DNA of 64,000 bases from contig OZ231126.1 in NCBI GenBank assembly GCA_965153355.1, positions 108,128,001 to 108,192,000 on the forward strand, given 5' to 3'. The number at the start of each line of letters is the position of its first letter. Position 1 is the stretch's first letter. The DNA is from Flaccisagitta enflata. Its lineage: Eukaryota > Chaetognatha > Sagittoidea > Aphragmophora. Below the pieces are notes generated by a model. The model saw nothing but the letters and a program-made list of their open reading frames with translations. It did no database searches and was not told where the DNA came from. A program made the translations under genes and the position numbers. Below, piece after piece: positions 21,894 to 32,302 of this stretch.

Positions 21894-24800
21894 GACAACC
21901 AAGTTGGGTTGAAGATTTGAAAAATATCATGAATGAATGGAAAGAACAACTGGAAGAGGTTATTGGATCTGTTGCAAAAGTAGACAAGAAAATTGATTAT
22001 GTAAATGTGGCTTTGAGCAAACAGATAGAAAACTTGGATCAAAAAGTGGGTAAGTAGAAAGTCTCATATACTGAAAATGATGCAAAAAATCTTAGAATGT
22101 AGTTTACCGGTCATTGCGTCACCAAAATGGTGCCGCATCTATATTTTGTTGTTTCTTTTTAGGGGATCGCATGTGCCAAATTGGACAGGCAGGATGTTCG
22201 TCCGCGTCTTCCTGTGGAATTACTGATGATGTATGTAAACATGACTTGTCGATTGATCTATATTTATTTTCATTAATGATTATATTCAATAATTTCAATC
22301 CTTTACACAGACCACCAAATCCCACCCCGATGGGAAATAACCCCCTAACGACACTTTATCCCACTCAAGCCACCTACACAGAACACCAAATCCCACCCTG
22401 ATGGGAAATAACCCCCTAACGACACTTTATCCCACTCAAGCCACCTACACAGACCACCAAATCCCACCCTGATGGGAAATAACCCCCTAACGACACTTTA
22501 TCCCACTCAAGCCACCTACACAGACCACCAAATCCCACCCTGATGGGAAATAACCCCCTAACGACACTTTATCCCACTCAAGCCACCTACACAGACCACC
22601 AAATCCCACCCTGATGGGAAATAACCCCCTAACGACACTTTATCCCACTCAAGCCACCTACACAGACCACCAAATCCCACCCTGATGGGAAATAACCCCC
22701 TAACGACACTTTATCCCACTCAAGCCACCTACACAGACCACCAAATCCCACCCTGATGGGAAATAACCCCCTAACGACACTTTATCCCACTCAAGCCACC
22801 TACACAGACCACCAAATCCCACCCTAATGGCAAATAACCCCCTAACAACACTTTATCCCACTCAAGCCACCTACACAGACCACCAAATCCTCTTAAGTGT
22901 ATTGAAGGCCTCATTTCCCTCCCATCTCCAAATTCAGTTTTTTTCTTATTTTCCCCCTTGAAAGAATCTTATTTCCTCTCTTTATGGGGAAAGCAATGAT
23001 CAAATGATTATCAAAAGGATTATGTGGGTTCTTAAAAAATTATTTACCAAAAGTAACAATAGTTCAATTGCCCCCTTCAGTTTTTCCATGATAATGTAGG
23101 CAGATCTAGTATCCTATTTCTTATACACAGGAAAAACTGTGTTATGCAAATTTATCTACATAGGCCATAAGTAGCTTAACCCTAGAAACAGTTAAAACAA
23201 GGCCATACCCTGACACAAGTCGCGTGCAGGTGGGCAGGGGCAGTAAAGAAATAGACAAACCAAGCTGTTTGGCAGGAGCAGTAACTCTAAAACCGCCCAT
23301 AAGCGCTAAAAAAGCTAAGTCTTACCGACTGACAGACAGACAGACAGACAGAGCAGGTTGTTAAGTTGCATGCACGCAACAAAACTTTAGGACCATCACA
23401 GGTAAACTCTAGGACAACCTGAGAAGTACTTGACTGCTTAAGGAGAACTTTATGACTATCTTTAGATACAGTCAATGTCGTCTAAACTTGGAAATACAGG
23501 GGAATTCATATCAGGAAGATATTTAAACCTGGGAGATAAATATTCAAATAAAAGGATATTTCATTAATAACAGGTGTTGGTTGCCATAGAAACACATTTT
23601 TGTGTATTACCACTAAAATATCAAAAAAATTTTCCCTGGCTAGGGAAAGTTGTAAGAAGTTTGATTTTATAAAAAGTTCTTTCAAAAATTTGTTAAAATA
23701 TTGATGTTTGAGTGGAAATACATGGAAATGTGTTTTCATAGCAATTATCACCCATCATCAATGAAGCAACCTTTTGATAGTTTATATTCTAAATATCAAT
23801 TGTTTATATTAATCTTTTTTCCTATTTTGAATTCCCCCGTATTTCCAAATCTAGACAACATCTTCTGTAATGTTTGCACAACCTCAGGTAGGCAAAGAAG
23901 TGTGTTCAACTTTACAACGGTTCACAATCAAGATTTTTGGCTTGTACGTCGAGAAACATGACGTCAGCTAGTATTTTAAATTTCAGGACAATCGCATCAA
24001 TAGTTTAGAAGTTATGGCCTTTTTCATACTTTAAAAGTAAAAGCAAAAACCGACATTCTTTTTTTCTGTTCTTTTTTTGAACTCGCCCCCAATCAAATAT
24101 TTAAATTTTTTGAAAAAAGTAAGGTTACAGGATTTTGGATCTAGGCGAATTACACAATTTCCTATTGATTGCATCCCACTTTTGATAAACATTTTTTAAA
24201 AAAATATTTTGTGATTTTTTCTTCTCAGTCCCTGAGGCGTGACACAAAAATTTTCAAAGTTTAAAAAAAAAAATGAAAATACAAGATTTTGGATTTAGGC
24301 AAATCAAACAATTTCCTTTTGATTGCACCCCACTTTTAAAAACATTTTTTAAAAAAATATTTTGTGATTTTTTCTTCTAAGTCCCTGACCCGCGACACAA
24401 AAATTTTCTAAGTTTTTCGAAAAAAAATGAAAATACAAGATTTTGGATCTAGGCAAATCAAACAATTTTCTATTGATTGCACCTCATTTGTTTTCTAAAA
24501 AAAAAAAATTCTCAATAAGGGCTTTTTTAGGGGCCCTTAGGGGCCCTTATGCAGAAAAACATGATGTATAGTATCAAGACTAATTCTAGGACAATTCCAG
24601 AACAACTTCTTGGACACTTCTTGGACATCCCTAAAACAACTCTCAGACATCCCAAAGACAACTCAGAACAACCCTCGAAAACATTTAGAATAACTCTGGT
24701 ACTACTTAAGCTACTCTAAGACAAGTCCAGGACAACTATAGGACAACCTTAGGACATTTATAGGAAATTCCTAGGACAACGCAAGAACAACTAAAGGACA

Positions 24801-25751
24801 ACTCGAGGACAACTCAAGGACAACTCAAGGACAATTCTCAGACAACTAGGGTAACTCGATTGATTTAAGGAAAATTCAGCAAAACCAAAGATAAGATCTA
24901 CATGTGAGTGTTCCCTCCATAATTGAGTCCAAAAAGGATGCGAAATCCCTCTTGCATCACCATGAATGGTAAACAGGTGTGCATTCACTTCATTTAAGGG
25001 CACTGAATGATATAAATGGATGTTTAACAAAGTAATACTTACAAAAGGGAAAAAATGACAGATCTCTCTCAGGCTAATTTGTGTGATTGCGTAAAAAGTA
25101 ATCTTGCTTGTTCTCAGCTTAAACTCAAAAGCGCAATTGCGCGCATTAGATCAAGCTCCGCATTCCGACTACGGAGGATTAGGAGCTACCGCCAATGCGC
25201 AAAACGCGCAACTCTAGAAAACCGGTGAACTTTTGTGAATCTCTATATTTTCTATATAATTTACGTAGTATTTTTAGTACTATTTATACACTTTAAACAA
25301 TTTCGAAATTTTTTTTTCTTCAGATATGAACCATATAGGGCTGGTAGAAGTGGAAAAAAACAAAATTGAAGTGAGCTTTAAAAAGTTGCGTTTATTACTT
25401 ATTTCCCATCATGGCGCTCTGTGCTTTAGTATGGAATATAGAAGGAAGGATTAGTGTAAGGGACTTAATCTTTTGATTTTACACTTTGTTTCTCAGAATT
25501 ATGACACTGACAGTGGTTGGACAACCATCACCAAATCAATAAGCGTCACTTTTCCGAAAGCGTTTCCCAAGACACCCTTAGTTAAAGTTGCAATGAATGC
25601 TGCTAAGCTTAAGGCCGGTGGTAAAGATGATGGTTATGGATGGAACTTCAGCGCATCTTATGTAACCACAACTGGGTTCACCATGAATCTGCACATGATT
25701 GATAGATACTTCTACAGTATCCACGGGGTCTACATTGCTTGCACCAATTGA
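21894..25751 (+). CDS. H-type lectin domain protein, three exons (5' part not found)
   Basis: Joined from exons 21894-22049 (acceptor 'cttctttcag', donor 'gtaagt'), 22163-22230 (acceptor 'tttctttttag', donor 'gtatgt') and 25497-25751 (acceptor 'tttctcag', stop TGA). Junction phases are 1, 1, 0 and all agree. Exon 1 encodes an amphipathic coiled coil (LEEVIGSVAKVDKKI and LSKQIENLDQKV), exon 2 a short Cys-rich linker (CQIGQAGCSSASSCG), and exon 3 an H_lectin domain: GWTTITKSISVTFPKAFPKT with the usual 'FP..F...P.V' opening, then an aromatic/Gly-rich strand pattern ending VYIACTN. H-type lectins bind N-acetylgalactosamine-type sugars and usually form trimers; the coiled coil would suit oligomerisation. 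A signal peptide exon should lie upstream but was not identified. The 3.3-kb second intron contains a tandem array. Confidence 0.8.
22311..22890. repeat. 71-bp tandem array, eight copies, intronic
   Basis: The unit starts at 22311, 22382, 22453, 22524, 22595, 22666, 22737 and 22808 with a 12-bp partial unit at 22879. Each reads 'accaccaaatcccaccctgatgggaaataacccc...cccactcaagccacctacacag'. Units are nearly identical; only the first, second and last differ at a few positions, so the array was homogenised recently. It lies 80 bp inside intron 2 of the lectin gene. Confidence 0.97.
22891..23195. other. Gene-less intronic stretch
   Basis: No supported feature; A+T-rich intron sequence. Confidence 0.4.
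23196..23385 (-). repeat. Family A copy 8, intronic
   Basis: 'acaaggccataccctgacacaagtcgcgtgcaggtgggcaggggcagtaa', 'ggcaggagcagtaac', GACAGACAGACA run, 'gttgcatgcacgcaac'. Confidence 0.7.
24105..24500. repeat. Tandem repeat, about three units of 145-165 bp, intronic
   Basis: 'ttttggatctaggcgaattacacaatttcctattgattgca...tttttaaaaaaatattttgtgattttttcttctcagtccctgaggcgtgacacaaaaattttc' recurs starting near 24134, 24290 and 24443. Confidence 0.8.
24560..24850. repeat. Imperfect AGGACAACTC array with 10-13 bp spacing, intronic
   Basis: Words AGGACAACT, AGAACAACT, TGGACACTTC and AGACAACTC recur at short intervals, most regularly at 24790-24850. Its style resembles the ATGACTTAAA arrays but with a different core. 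Confidence 0.6.
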
Positions 25752-25855
25752 AAATTTTTATCCCCATTCTCGATACCAGAAGAAATGACACAACTTGTTG
25801 CTATGAAACATATGAAATGTATTTTCAATTGTAATGGATTGTCATTCGGAATCCT

Positions 25856-25965
25856 AACTTACTGAAGTGATTTTTACTTGTTGTAATGATTCTTACTTGT
25901 TGAAATGATCCTCACTTGTTGAAATGATCCTCACTTGTTGAAATGATCCTCACTGAAATGATTGT
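25856..25965. repeat. 21-bp tandem repeat GAAATGATCCTCACTTGTT
   Basis: About four imperfect units just downstream of the lectin stop codon. Confidence 0.75.
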
Positions 25966-26386
25966 CATTTTTAGAATGATGCTTTTTGATATCTTGACCT
26001 TTTTTCTGTTGATGACTACTGGAGCTAAAAATTTAGGGGTGGCTAGGTTAAATTCAGCCATTTGTACAAATTGATTATAACACTGAACAGAAGCTATTCT
26101 CACAATTAGCGGTCTTATCAAAAAGATAAAACCCAGCCTCGCAGGCAACATTATTATTGTTGCATTGCCAATTGAAACGGGGAGGCGTGAATAGTTGGAC
26201 TGGTTTGGTCTCTCAGATTTGGTGGCCAGGATCAAGACACGCCTTCTTATAGTTTCACAAATCAAAATTGGAGTCCCTAGATACCCTCCTAAAGAAAATC
26301 AAAATACCCATTTTTTCGGAACATATGTTTTCACCCAAATAGCCTGTGAGCTACTAGATAAAAAACAAAAAAAATTGCTTGGAATT

Positions 26387-26859
26387 TTTTGGGCAGCGGC
26401 CCCAAAGGGGTCGATGACCTATGCTTTCACACATATGGGGGATTTTCTCCTTCTTCTTCTTCTCCTCCTTCTTCTTCTACGTACCCCCCCCCCTCCCCCC
26501 AGCCTTGAGGCCCATATCTCAGCCTCGAGGCCCATATCCCAGCCTCCAGGCCCAAATCCTAGTCTTGAGGCCTAAATCCCCACCCCAAGGCCCAAATTCC
26601 AGCCTCAAGGGATTTAGGCCTCAAGACTGGGATTTGGGCCTCGAGGCTGGGATATGGGCCTCAAGGCTGGGGGGACGGGGGGTGTGGAGGAGAAGAAGGA
26701 GGAGGAGAAGAAGAAGGAGAAAAACCCCCAGGTGTGTGAAAGCTAAGGTCATCGACCCCTTCGGGGCCGCTGCCCTGCTCCCCCTCAACTTCAACCACGA
26801 CCTACTTAAGCAGGGCACGGGTACCGCTGACGATCTAACGCTTTTGCGACTATTGATCT
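26387..26859. repeat. Family C foldback copy 4, complete
   Basis: Begins 'gggcagcggccccaaaggggtcgatgacctatgctttcacacatatggggg', then (TTC)n, then 20-bp CCCATATCTCAGCCTCGAGG-type units that invert at 26610, then (GGA)n, 'gtgtgaaagc', 'ggtcatcgaccccttcggggccgctgccctgc' and 'gggcacgggtaccgctgacgatctaacgcttttgcgac'. Together with copy 1 it defines both ends of the family. Confidence 0.8.
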
Positions 26860-26889
26860 CTTGCAGTTTTAAGGCAAAAAAAACACCAT

Positions 26890-27085
26890 TTTTTCAGTTG
26901 CGTGCACGTGACTCTATTACCTGCTCTGTCGGATGGTCGGTCGGTAACACTTTGCTATTTTGTCGTTTTACATCATTTCATGACATTTGAAGTTATTTTA
27001 AGTCATTTCAAGTCCTTTTACATTTTGATATTTAGTCTTTTAGTCTTGACAACCGCACGCAACTTAGAGGTGTTGGCCTTGTTTG
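26890..27085 (+). repeat. Short complete family B copy
   Basis: Left 'cagttgcgtgcacgtgactctattacctgctctgtcgg', a GGTCGGTCGGT run, 'aacactttgc', a few AAGTCATTTC units, right 'ccgcacgcaacttagaggtgttggccttgtttgc'. Only about 195 bp, so the long copies differ mainly by expansion of the 10-bp array. Confidence 0.75.
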
Positions 27086-27428
27086 CATTTTTTCACTCAA
27101 AGTTGTTAGAAAATGTTAGTCATGGTTCTGTGAGCAATGGAGTTGGTTGGGATAGGCACATGTCTTTCTAGTTGGAATGTGTAACAACTAGTTTGAAGCC
27201 TTTTTGATTCATCAGTAACTAAAAAATCATTAAAAGAGCAAAAAAAGCCATTTTCAAAATCTTTTTAAAAAATCTTTTTAATAAATTGTTTAAAAAATAT
27301 CACTGATATATTATTGTGAGCCATGGAATTGATATGGGTAGGTAAACCCTACTAGCTGGTATATGTTACAATTAGATTGAAACATTTTTGGTCAATTTAT
27401 AGCATAAAAATCATGATATCAAACTGTT
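27086..27428. other. Gene-less stretch
   Basis: A+T-rich; no feature supported. Confidence 0.4.
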
Positions 27429-27640
27429 TTTAGTTGCGTACTACGCAACTCTACACCCTGCTTTGTCCGTTGGTTGGTCAGTTGGTTGGTCGGTTGGTTG
27501 GTTGATTGGTCACACTTTAGTTTTTTTATGGTTTTTTATTCTTTGACCATACTGCTCCTACCCTAATGCTCTGGTGACCTCCAATATGGCCCCTGCCCAC
27601 CTGCACGCGACTGGGGTAGCCGTGTATCTAGCCTTGTTTA
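27429..27640 (+). repeat. Family A copy 9, near-consensus
   Basis: 'tttagttgcgtactacgcaactctacaccctgctttgtccg', GGTTGGTCAGTTGGTTGG run, 'actgctcctaccctaatgctctggtgacc', 'atggcccctgcccacctgcacgcgactggggtagccgtgtatctagccttgttt'. Confidence 0.8.
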
Positions 27641-27831
27641 CTTTTTTTTTTACTTTTTATTTTAACTGTAAAAAAATATCAGTTTTTCTTCTTTATGCTA
27701 TGTGAGGAGTTAAGACAAGTGAAAAATAAACTATATCAACAGCAAGTTTGAAGAATTATCAATTCATTAAAAGCTCCACAATCACCATAAAAAGAGTAAA
27801 AAAGGCTACTTTTTCTTATGTTTCTGAGCTA

Positions 27832-28419
27832 CAGGGTGTTTCATGCCAAATTAGATATAAGAAAACGATGCCATTCTGCTTCTAACAATCGAAAAAAATT
27901 CTGAAAAAAGATTCCAATTCCACTTAGGCTCCGATTTTTTGTGTAAAAATTTCATGGGTTTGGGCCAAATATCTTAGCCATAACATCAATTTGAAGTAAA
28001 ATGAACATTTAAAGGAGATGTTTTTTTCACATAATTTTGATTTTGAAAGTTTTTCTTTTAAGTGCTCTCATTTCTAAACGGCTTGAGCCACAGATGCCAG
28101 ATTGGTCTCAAGTTAAAGACAATTTGAAGAACTTTAATTTGAGACCAATCTGGTTTCTGTAACTCAAGCCGTTCAGAAATGAGAACACTTCAAAGAAGAT
28201 CTTTTAGAATCCAAATTATGTTAAAAGAGCTTCTCCTTAAAATGCTCATTTTAATTCAAATTGATGTTGTGGCCAAGATATTTGACCCAAACCCATGAAA
28301 TTTTTACACAAAAAATCAGAACTTATGTGCTCTCTAAAACTTTTTTTATAAGTATTTTCGCATTTTTAAAGACAGAATGGCATCGTTTTCTTAGATCTAT
28401 TTTGGCGTGAAACACCATG
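27832..28419. mobile_element. 588-bp foldback MITE, CAGGGTGTTTCA end, TA duplication
   Basis: Left CAGGGTGTTTCATGCCAAA, right TTTGGCGTGAAACACCATG, flanked by TA on both sides. Inverted similarity runs through the whole length to a centre near 28110 ('gattggtctcaagttaaag' / 'ctttaatttgagaccaatc'). No ORF. Same end family as 36028-36630 and 43079-43854. Confidence 0.85.
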
Positions 28420-28452
28420 TATCAATGAGCGAAAAAACGTTTCAAACTAGTT

Positions 28453-29023
28453 TTTGGGCAGTGGGCGATGACCTATGCTTTCACACATAGGGGAAATTTC
28501 TCCTTCTCCTTCTTCTTCTTCTCCTTCTCCTTCTTCTCCGTCCCCCCCCTCAAGGCCCAAATCCTAGTCTCGAGACCCAAGTCCTAGCTTCAAGGCTCAA
28601 ATCCCTGCTACAAAGCTCAAATCCCAGCCTCAAGGCTCAAATCTCAGTCTCTAGGCTAAAATTTCAGCCTAAAGGCTCAAATCCCAGCCCTGAGGCTCAA
28701 ATCCCAGTCTCGAGGCAAAAATCCTAACCTCAAAGCTTAAATCCCAACTTTGAAACTCAAATCCCAGCCTTGAAGCTCAAATCCCACCCATAAAGCTCAA
28801 ATCCTAGCCTCGAAGCTCAAATCCCAGCCTCAAGGCCCTAATCCAAGCCTCAAGGCCCCAATTGCAGCCTCCAGGCCCTAATTTCATGCTTGAGGCCCAT
28901 ATAAAAACAGCATAGGTCATCGGCCCCTTTGGGGCTGCTTCCCCTCTAACCACCTCACACCCACACACACTCACAATGGGGCAACGGGTACCGCTGACCA
29001 TCTAACGCTTTTGCGACTATTAC
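28453..29023. repeat. Family C copy 5, units of AAGGCTCAAATCCCAGCCTC type
   Basis: 'gggcagtgggcgatgacctatgctttcacacatag', (TTC)n, about sixteen 20-bp units without the inverted half, then 'aggtcatcggcccctttggggctgc', 'aacgggtaccgctgaccatctaacgcttttgcgactatt'. Confidence 0.75.
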
Positions 29024-29700
29024 ATAAACCAGCTAGTGTGTTTCACCTATACCTGCCAATTCTTTGGCTAAAAGTAGCATGGCTAACAGGCTAACATCTT
29101 CTAACAATCCATAGTCTATGAAGGGTTGTACTAGTGAGGGAAATATGGAGTCACAATGTATGATAAAAAATTTTGTTCTCAGTTTTCAATTTCAGGCAAG
29201 CGGCTGACTTCCAGCCCTTGATTTGTGCTTCATAGGCGAGCACAATGCTTAAAAAAAAACCATACATATGACATATCAATGGTATCTCTTGGGAAAAAGT
29301 CAAAATCAAGCGGCCGAAAAAGTTGTTTCTGGTTGGCTAGAGCAATGATATTTGCATATAACCATATCTAATATTGCGATACTAAAAATCTAGCTAAAAA
29401 ATTCCACATTGATAGATTTCAGCTGACCATGTGAGGATTGCAGATCAAAAAAATGCATCAAAATCAGATGTTTTGCACTTGTACGCATTGCTCACATGTG
29501 TTGACTTTGCCCAACGAATTTTCAACGCCTCATGGTTGTGGACAGAAAACTTGCTTGACTTGTACATAGCGACGTCAAACTGCAGAATTTTCGCTTTATC
29601 ATGATGGAGATTAAATCTTGAGCAAAGTATACTGTCCAGCATATCGTTGGAAAGGTCTTGAGTCGAGGAATGGATTGGTTCATATCATTAGGGGTTAGTT
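29024..29700. other. Gene-less stretch
   Basis: No supported gene or clear repeat. Confidence 0.4.
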
Positions 29701-29704
29701 CCGC

Positions 29705-29790
29705 ACAGAAATGAGCTAGCTTGCTCAAAAATGAGCTGGCTTGCTCAAAAATGAGCAAGCTTACTCTAAAATGAGCTTACAAGCTATGAA
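29705..29790. repeat. Imperfect 25-bp repeat AAAATGAGCTAGCTTGCTC
   Basis: Four variants in a row, each containing an AGCTNGCTTGCT-like palindromic core. Confidence 0.65.
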
Positions 29791-29989
29791 ATAAGAAAAT
29801 ATACCCTAACAGTAGGTATATTTTGGTGCGGCAGATGGCAAACTCCCGTAACTTTTTCTTGGGTCGTAAAACTCCCCAGGTTTTGGGTGATTGGCCGGCT
29901 GGGTGGGTCTGCTGTAAGGCTAGATGGTTGGCCGGCTGGTTGGCTAGAAGTTTTCGGATAAATCTATAATTGGTTTTCCTTTGCCCATA

Positions 29990-30197
29990 ATTGGATCGAT
30001 AAATTAATGCAATAAAAACGCATAAATTTATGCAAAAAAACATATGATTATCTATGATTCCGAGAAAAATCATAAAAAAACAGCGTTTTTTTGCCATGAA
30101 TTTATGGTCGCTTTTTATGATAAATTTATGAAAAAAATATAAGCATAAATTCATACTAAAAACATATCATTTTTTTATGATTCAATAGAATATCATA
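29990..30197. repeat. AT-rich satellite, left part
   Basis: 'ataaatttatgcaaaaaaacatatgatt...gccatgaatttatggtcgctttttatgataaatttatg' matches the satellite that resumes at 32303, so it was split by the foldback at 30198-32300. Confidence 0.8.
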
Positions 30198-32300
30198 CAG
30201 TACAAGAATCAAAGAACTGGGTTACTGGAGGGAAGCCATATCTGTAAAATGGCTAGGATTCATGATCAAATTTTTTACCACAAAATGCACCTATAGGTGT
30301 ACTATGTTGTTTAAGGTTTTGGAGCCATTCCAACAAATTCATTTTTTTTTGTCCAAAATTTTTTTTTTCTGTTTTTGGCTGATTTTGACCACAAAAATTA
30401 CACTAAAAAAAAATTCTTTCATATGTATGTTAGTTAGATAGTTTAACACAAATTTCATTTTTTGTTGGGGATTTTCCGCCAATTTTTGTGGCTATGGCAC
30501 CCAAAACTCAAAAAACACAAAAAGTGGGATATTTCCTACGATTTTCAATAAAATCCCTTGGTTTTGGTGTGGTAGTAGTTTTAGGATTCACTAATACGTG
30601 TGCAAAATTTCAGTTCTTAAAATGAATTTTTGATACAGTTATGAAATTTTAAATTTTTCACAAAATGCAATGTAGGACAATTTTTGGTCAAATTTTTTTT
30701 TTCAAATGGAAAATTTTGCCAATTGTTATTTTTTGATAAAATAAATAACAAATTAAGAGTTTCTATAAAAATTTTTGAACTAGCCCTCTTAGTAAAAAAA
30801 TTTTTTTCTCAAAATTTGTGAAAATGACCCATTTTTTGAAGTTGAATAAAAACTGTTCCTGTCATCCGATTATCTTCATTTTTGGTGGAGTTGTTACCTA
30901 AAATTTGAGCTCACTGCGACTAACGGTTGCGGAGATATTGACGTTCAAAATTACTTTTTCAGAGCAAAATCAGCAAAATCAGCATTTTGACCATTTTTGA
31001 GCTTTTATAAAATTGTATTTTTTCCTTCACACACCTCCATTTTGGCTGAAGTTACTCATGTTTATGCATATATTCATATTGCAAAATTTCACACTTGTCA
31101 GTCAAGCCGTTTTATAGTTATGGTGGTCCAAAGTTTTAAAAAAATGCAAATTTTTCAATCAAATCTTAGGCGGAAAAATCCGCGAAAATTTTTCAAGAAA
31201 AGGTCTCCAAAGGGGGGGGGTCCAAAAACTTAGAAATTATTTCATTTTCCCAACTCAAGAACCCTGATGAAAACTTTTTTCAATTTTTTTGAAAAATTTT
31301 CACAGTAGTTTTTGTTGAAACATTTGCATTTTTTGAAACTTTGGACCACCATAACTGTAAAATGGCTTAACTGACAAGTGTGAAATTTTGGAATATGAAT
31401 ATTTGCATAAACATGAGTAACTTCAGCCAAAATGGAGGTGTGTGAAGGAAAAAATACAATTTCATGCAAGCTCAAAAATGGCCAAAATGCCATATTTGCT
31501 TGTTTTTGCTCTGACAAAGTAACTTTGAACGTCAATATCTCCACAACCGTTAGTCGCAGTGAGCTCAAATTTTAGGTGAAGTTAGGGTAGATAACAGGTA
31601 ACAAATCCACCAAAAATGAAGATGATCGGATGACAGGAACAGTTTTTATTCAACTTCAAAAAATGGGTCATTTTCACAAATTTTGAGAAAAAAATTTTTT
31701 TTCTAAGAGGGCTAGTTCAAAAATTTTTATAGAAACTCTTAATTTGTTATTTATTTTATCAAAAAATAACAATTGACAGAATTTTTTATTTGAAAAAAAA
31801 AATTTTGACCAAAAAACGTCCTACATTGCATTTTGTGAAAAATTTAAAATTTCATAACTGTATCAAAAATTCATTTTAAGAACTGAAATTTTACACACTT
31901 ATTAGTGAATCCTAAAACTTTTACCACACCAAAAATCAAGGGATTTTGTTGAAAATCTTAGGAAATATCCCACTTTTTATGTTTTTTGACTTTTGAGTGC
32001 CATAGCCACGAAAATTGGCGGAAAATCCCCAACAAAGAATGAAATTTGAGTTAACGCATCTAACTAACATACATATGAAAGAATTTTTTTTTTAGTGTGA
32101 TTTTTGTGGTCAAAATCAGCCAAAAACAGAAAAAAAATTTTTGGACAAAAAGAAAATGAATTCGTTGGAATGGCTCCAAAACCTTAAACAACATTGTACA
32201 CCTATAGGTGCATTTTGTAGTAAAAAATTTGATCATGAATCCTAGCCGTTTTACAGATATGGCTTCCCTCCAGTTACCCAGTTCTTTGATTCTCGTACTG
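30198..32300. mobile_element. 2.1-kb foldback element, CAGTAC ends, TA duplication
   Basis: Left CAGTACAAGAATCAAAGAAC, right GTTCTTTGATTCTCGTACTG, flanked by TA on each side. The arms are each about 1.04 kb and meet near 31240; matching pairs include 'cacctataggtg' (30290/32200) and 'ctcctaaattt..gagctcactgcgac' (30905/31560). No coding region. The TA duplication and ends point to Tc1/mariner mobilisation. Confidence 0.85.
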
Positions 32301-32302
32301 TA

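Noticed and set aside
22311-22890. CRISPR-like array
   Set aside because: The whole 71-bp unit is repeated with no unique spacers; it is an ordinary eukaryotic tandem array in an intron.
25324-25371. Possible extra exon of the lectin gene between 'ttcttcag' and 'gtgagc'
   Set aside because: In the phase required by the flanking exons it has an immediate stop (ATA TGA), while exons 2 and 3 join directly in phase 0.
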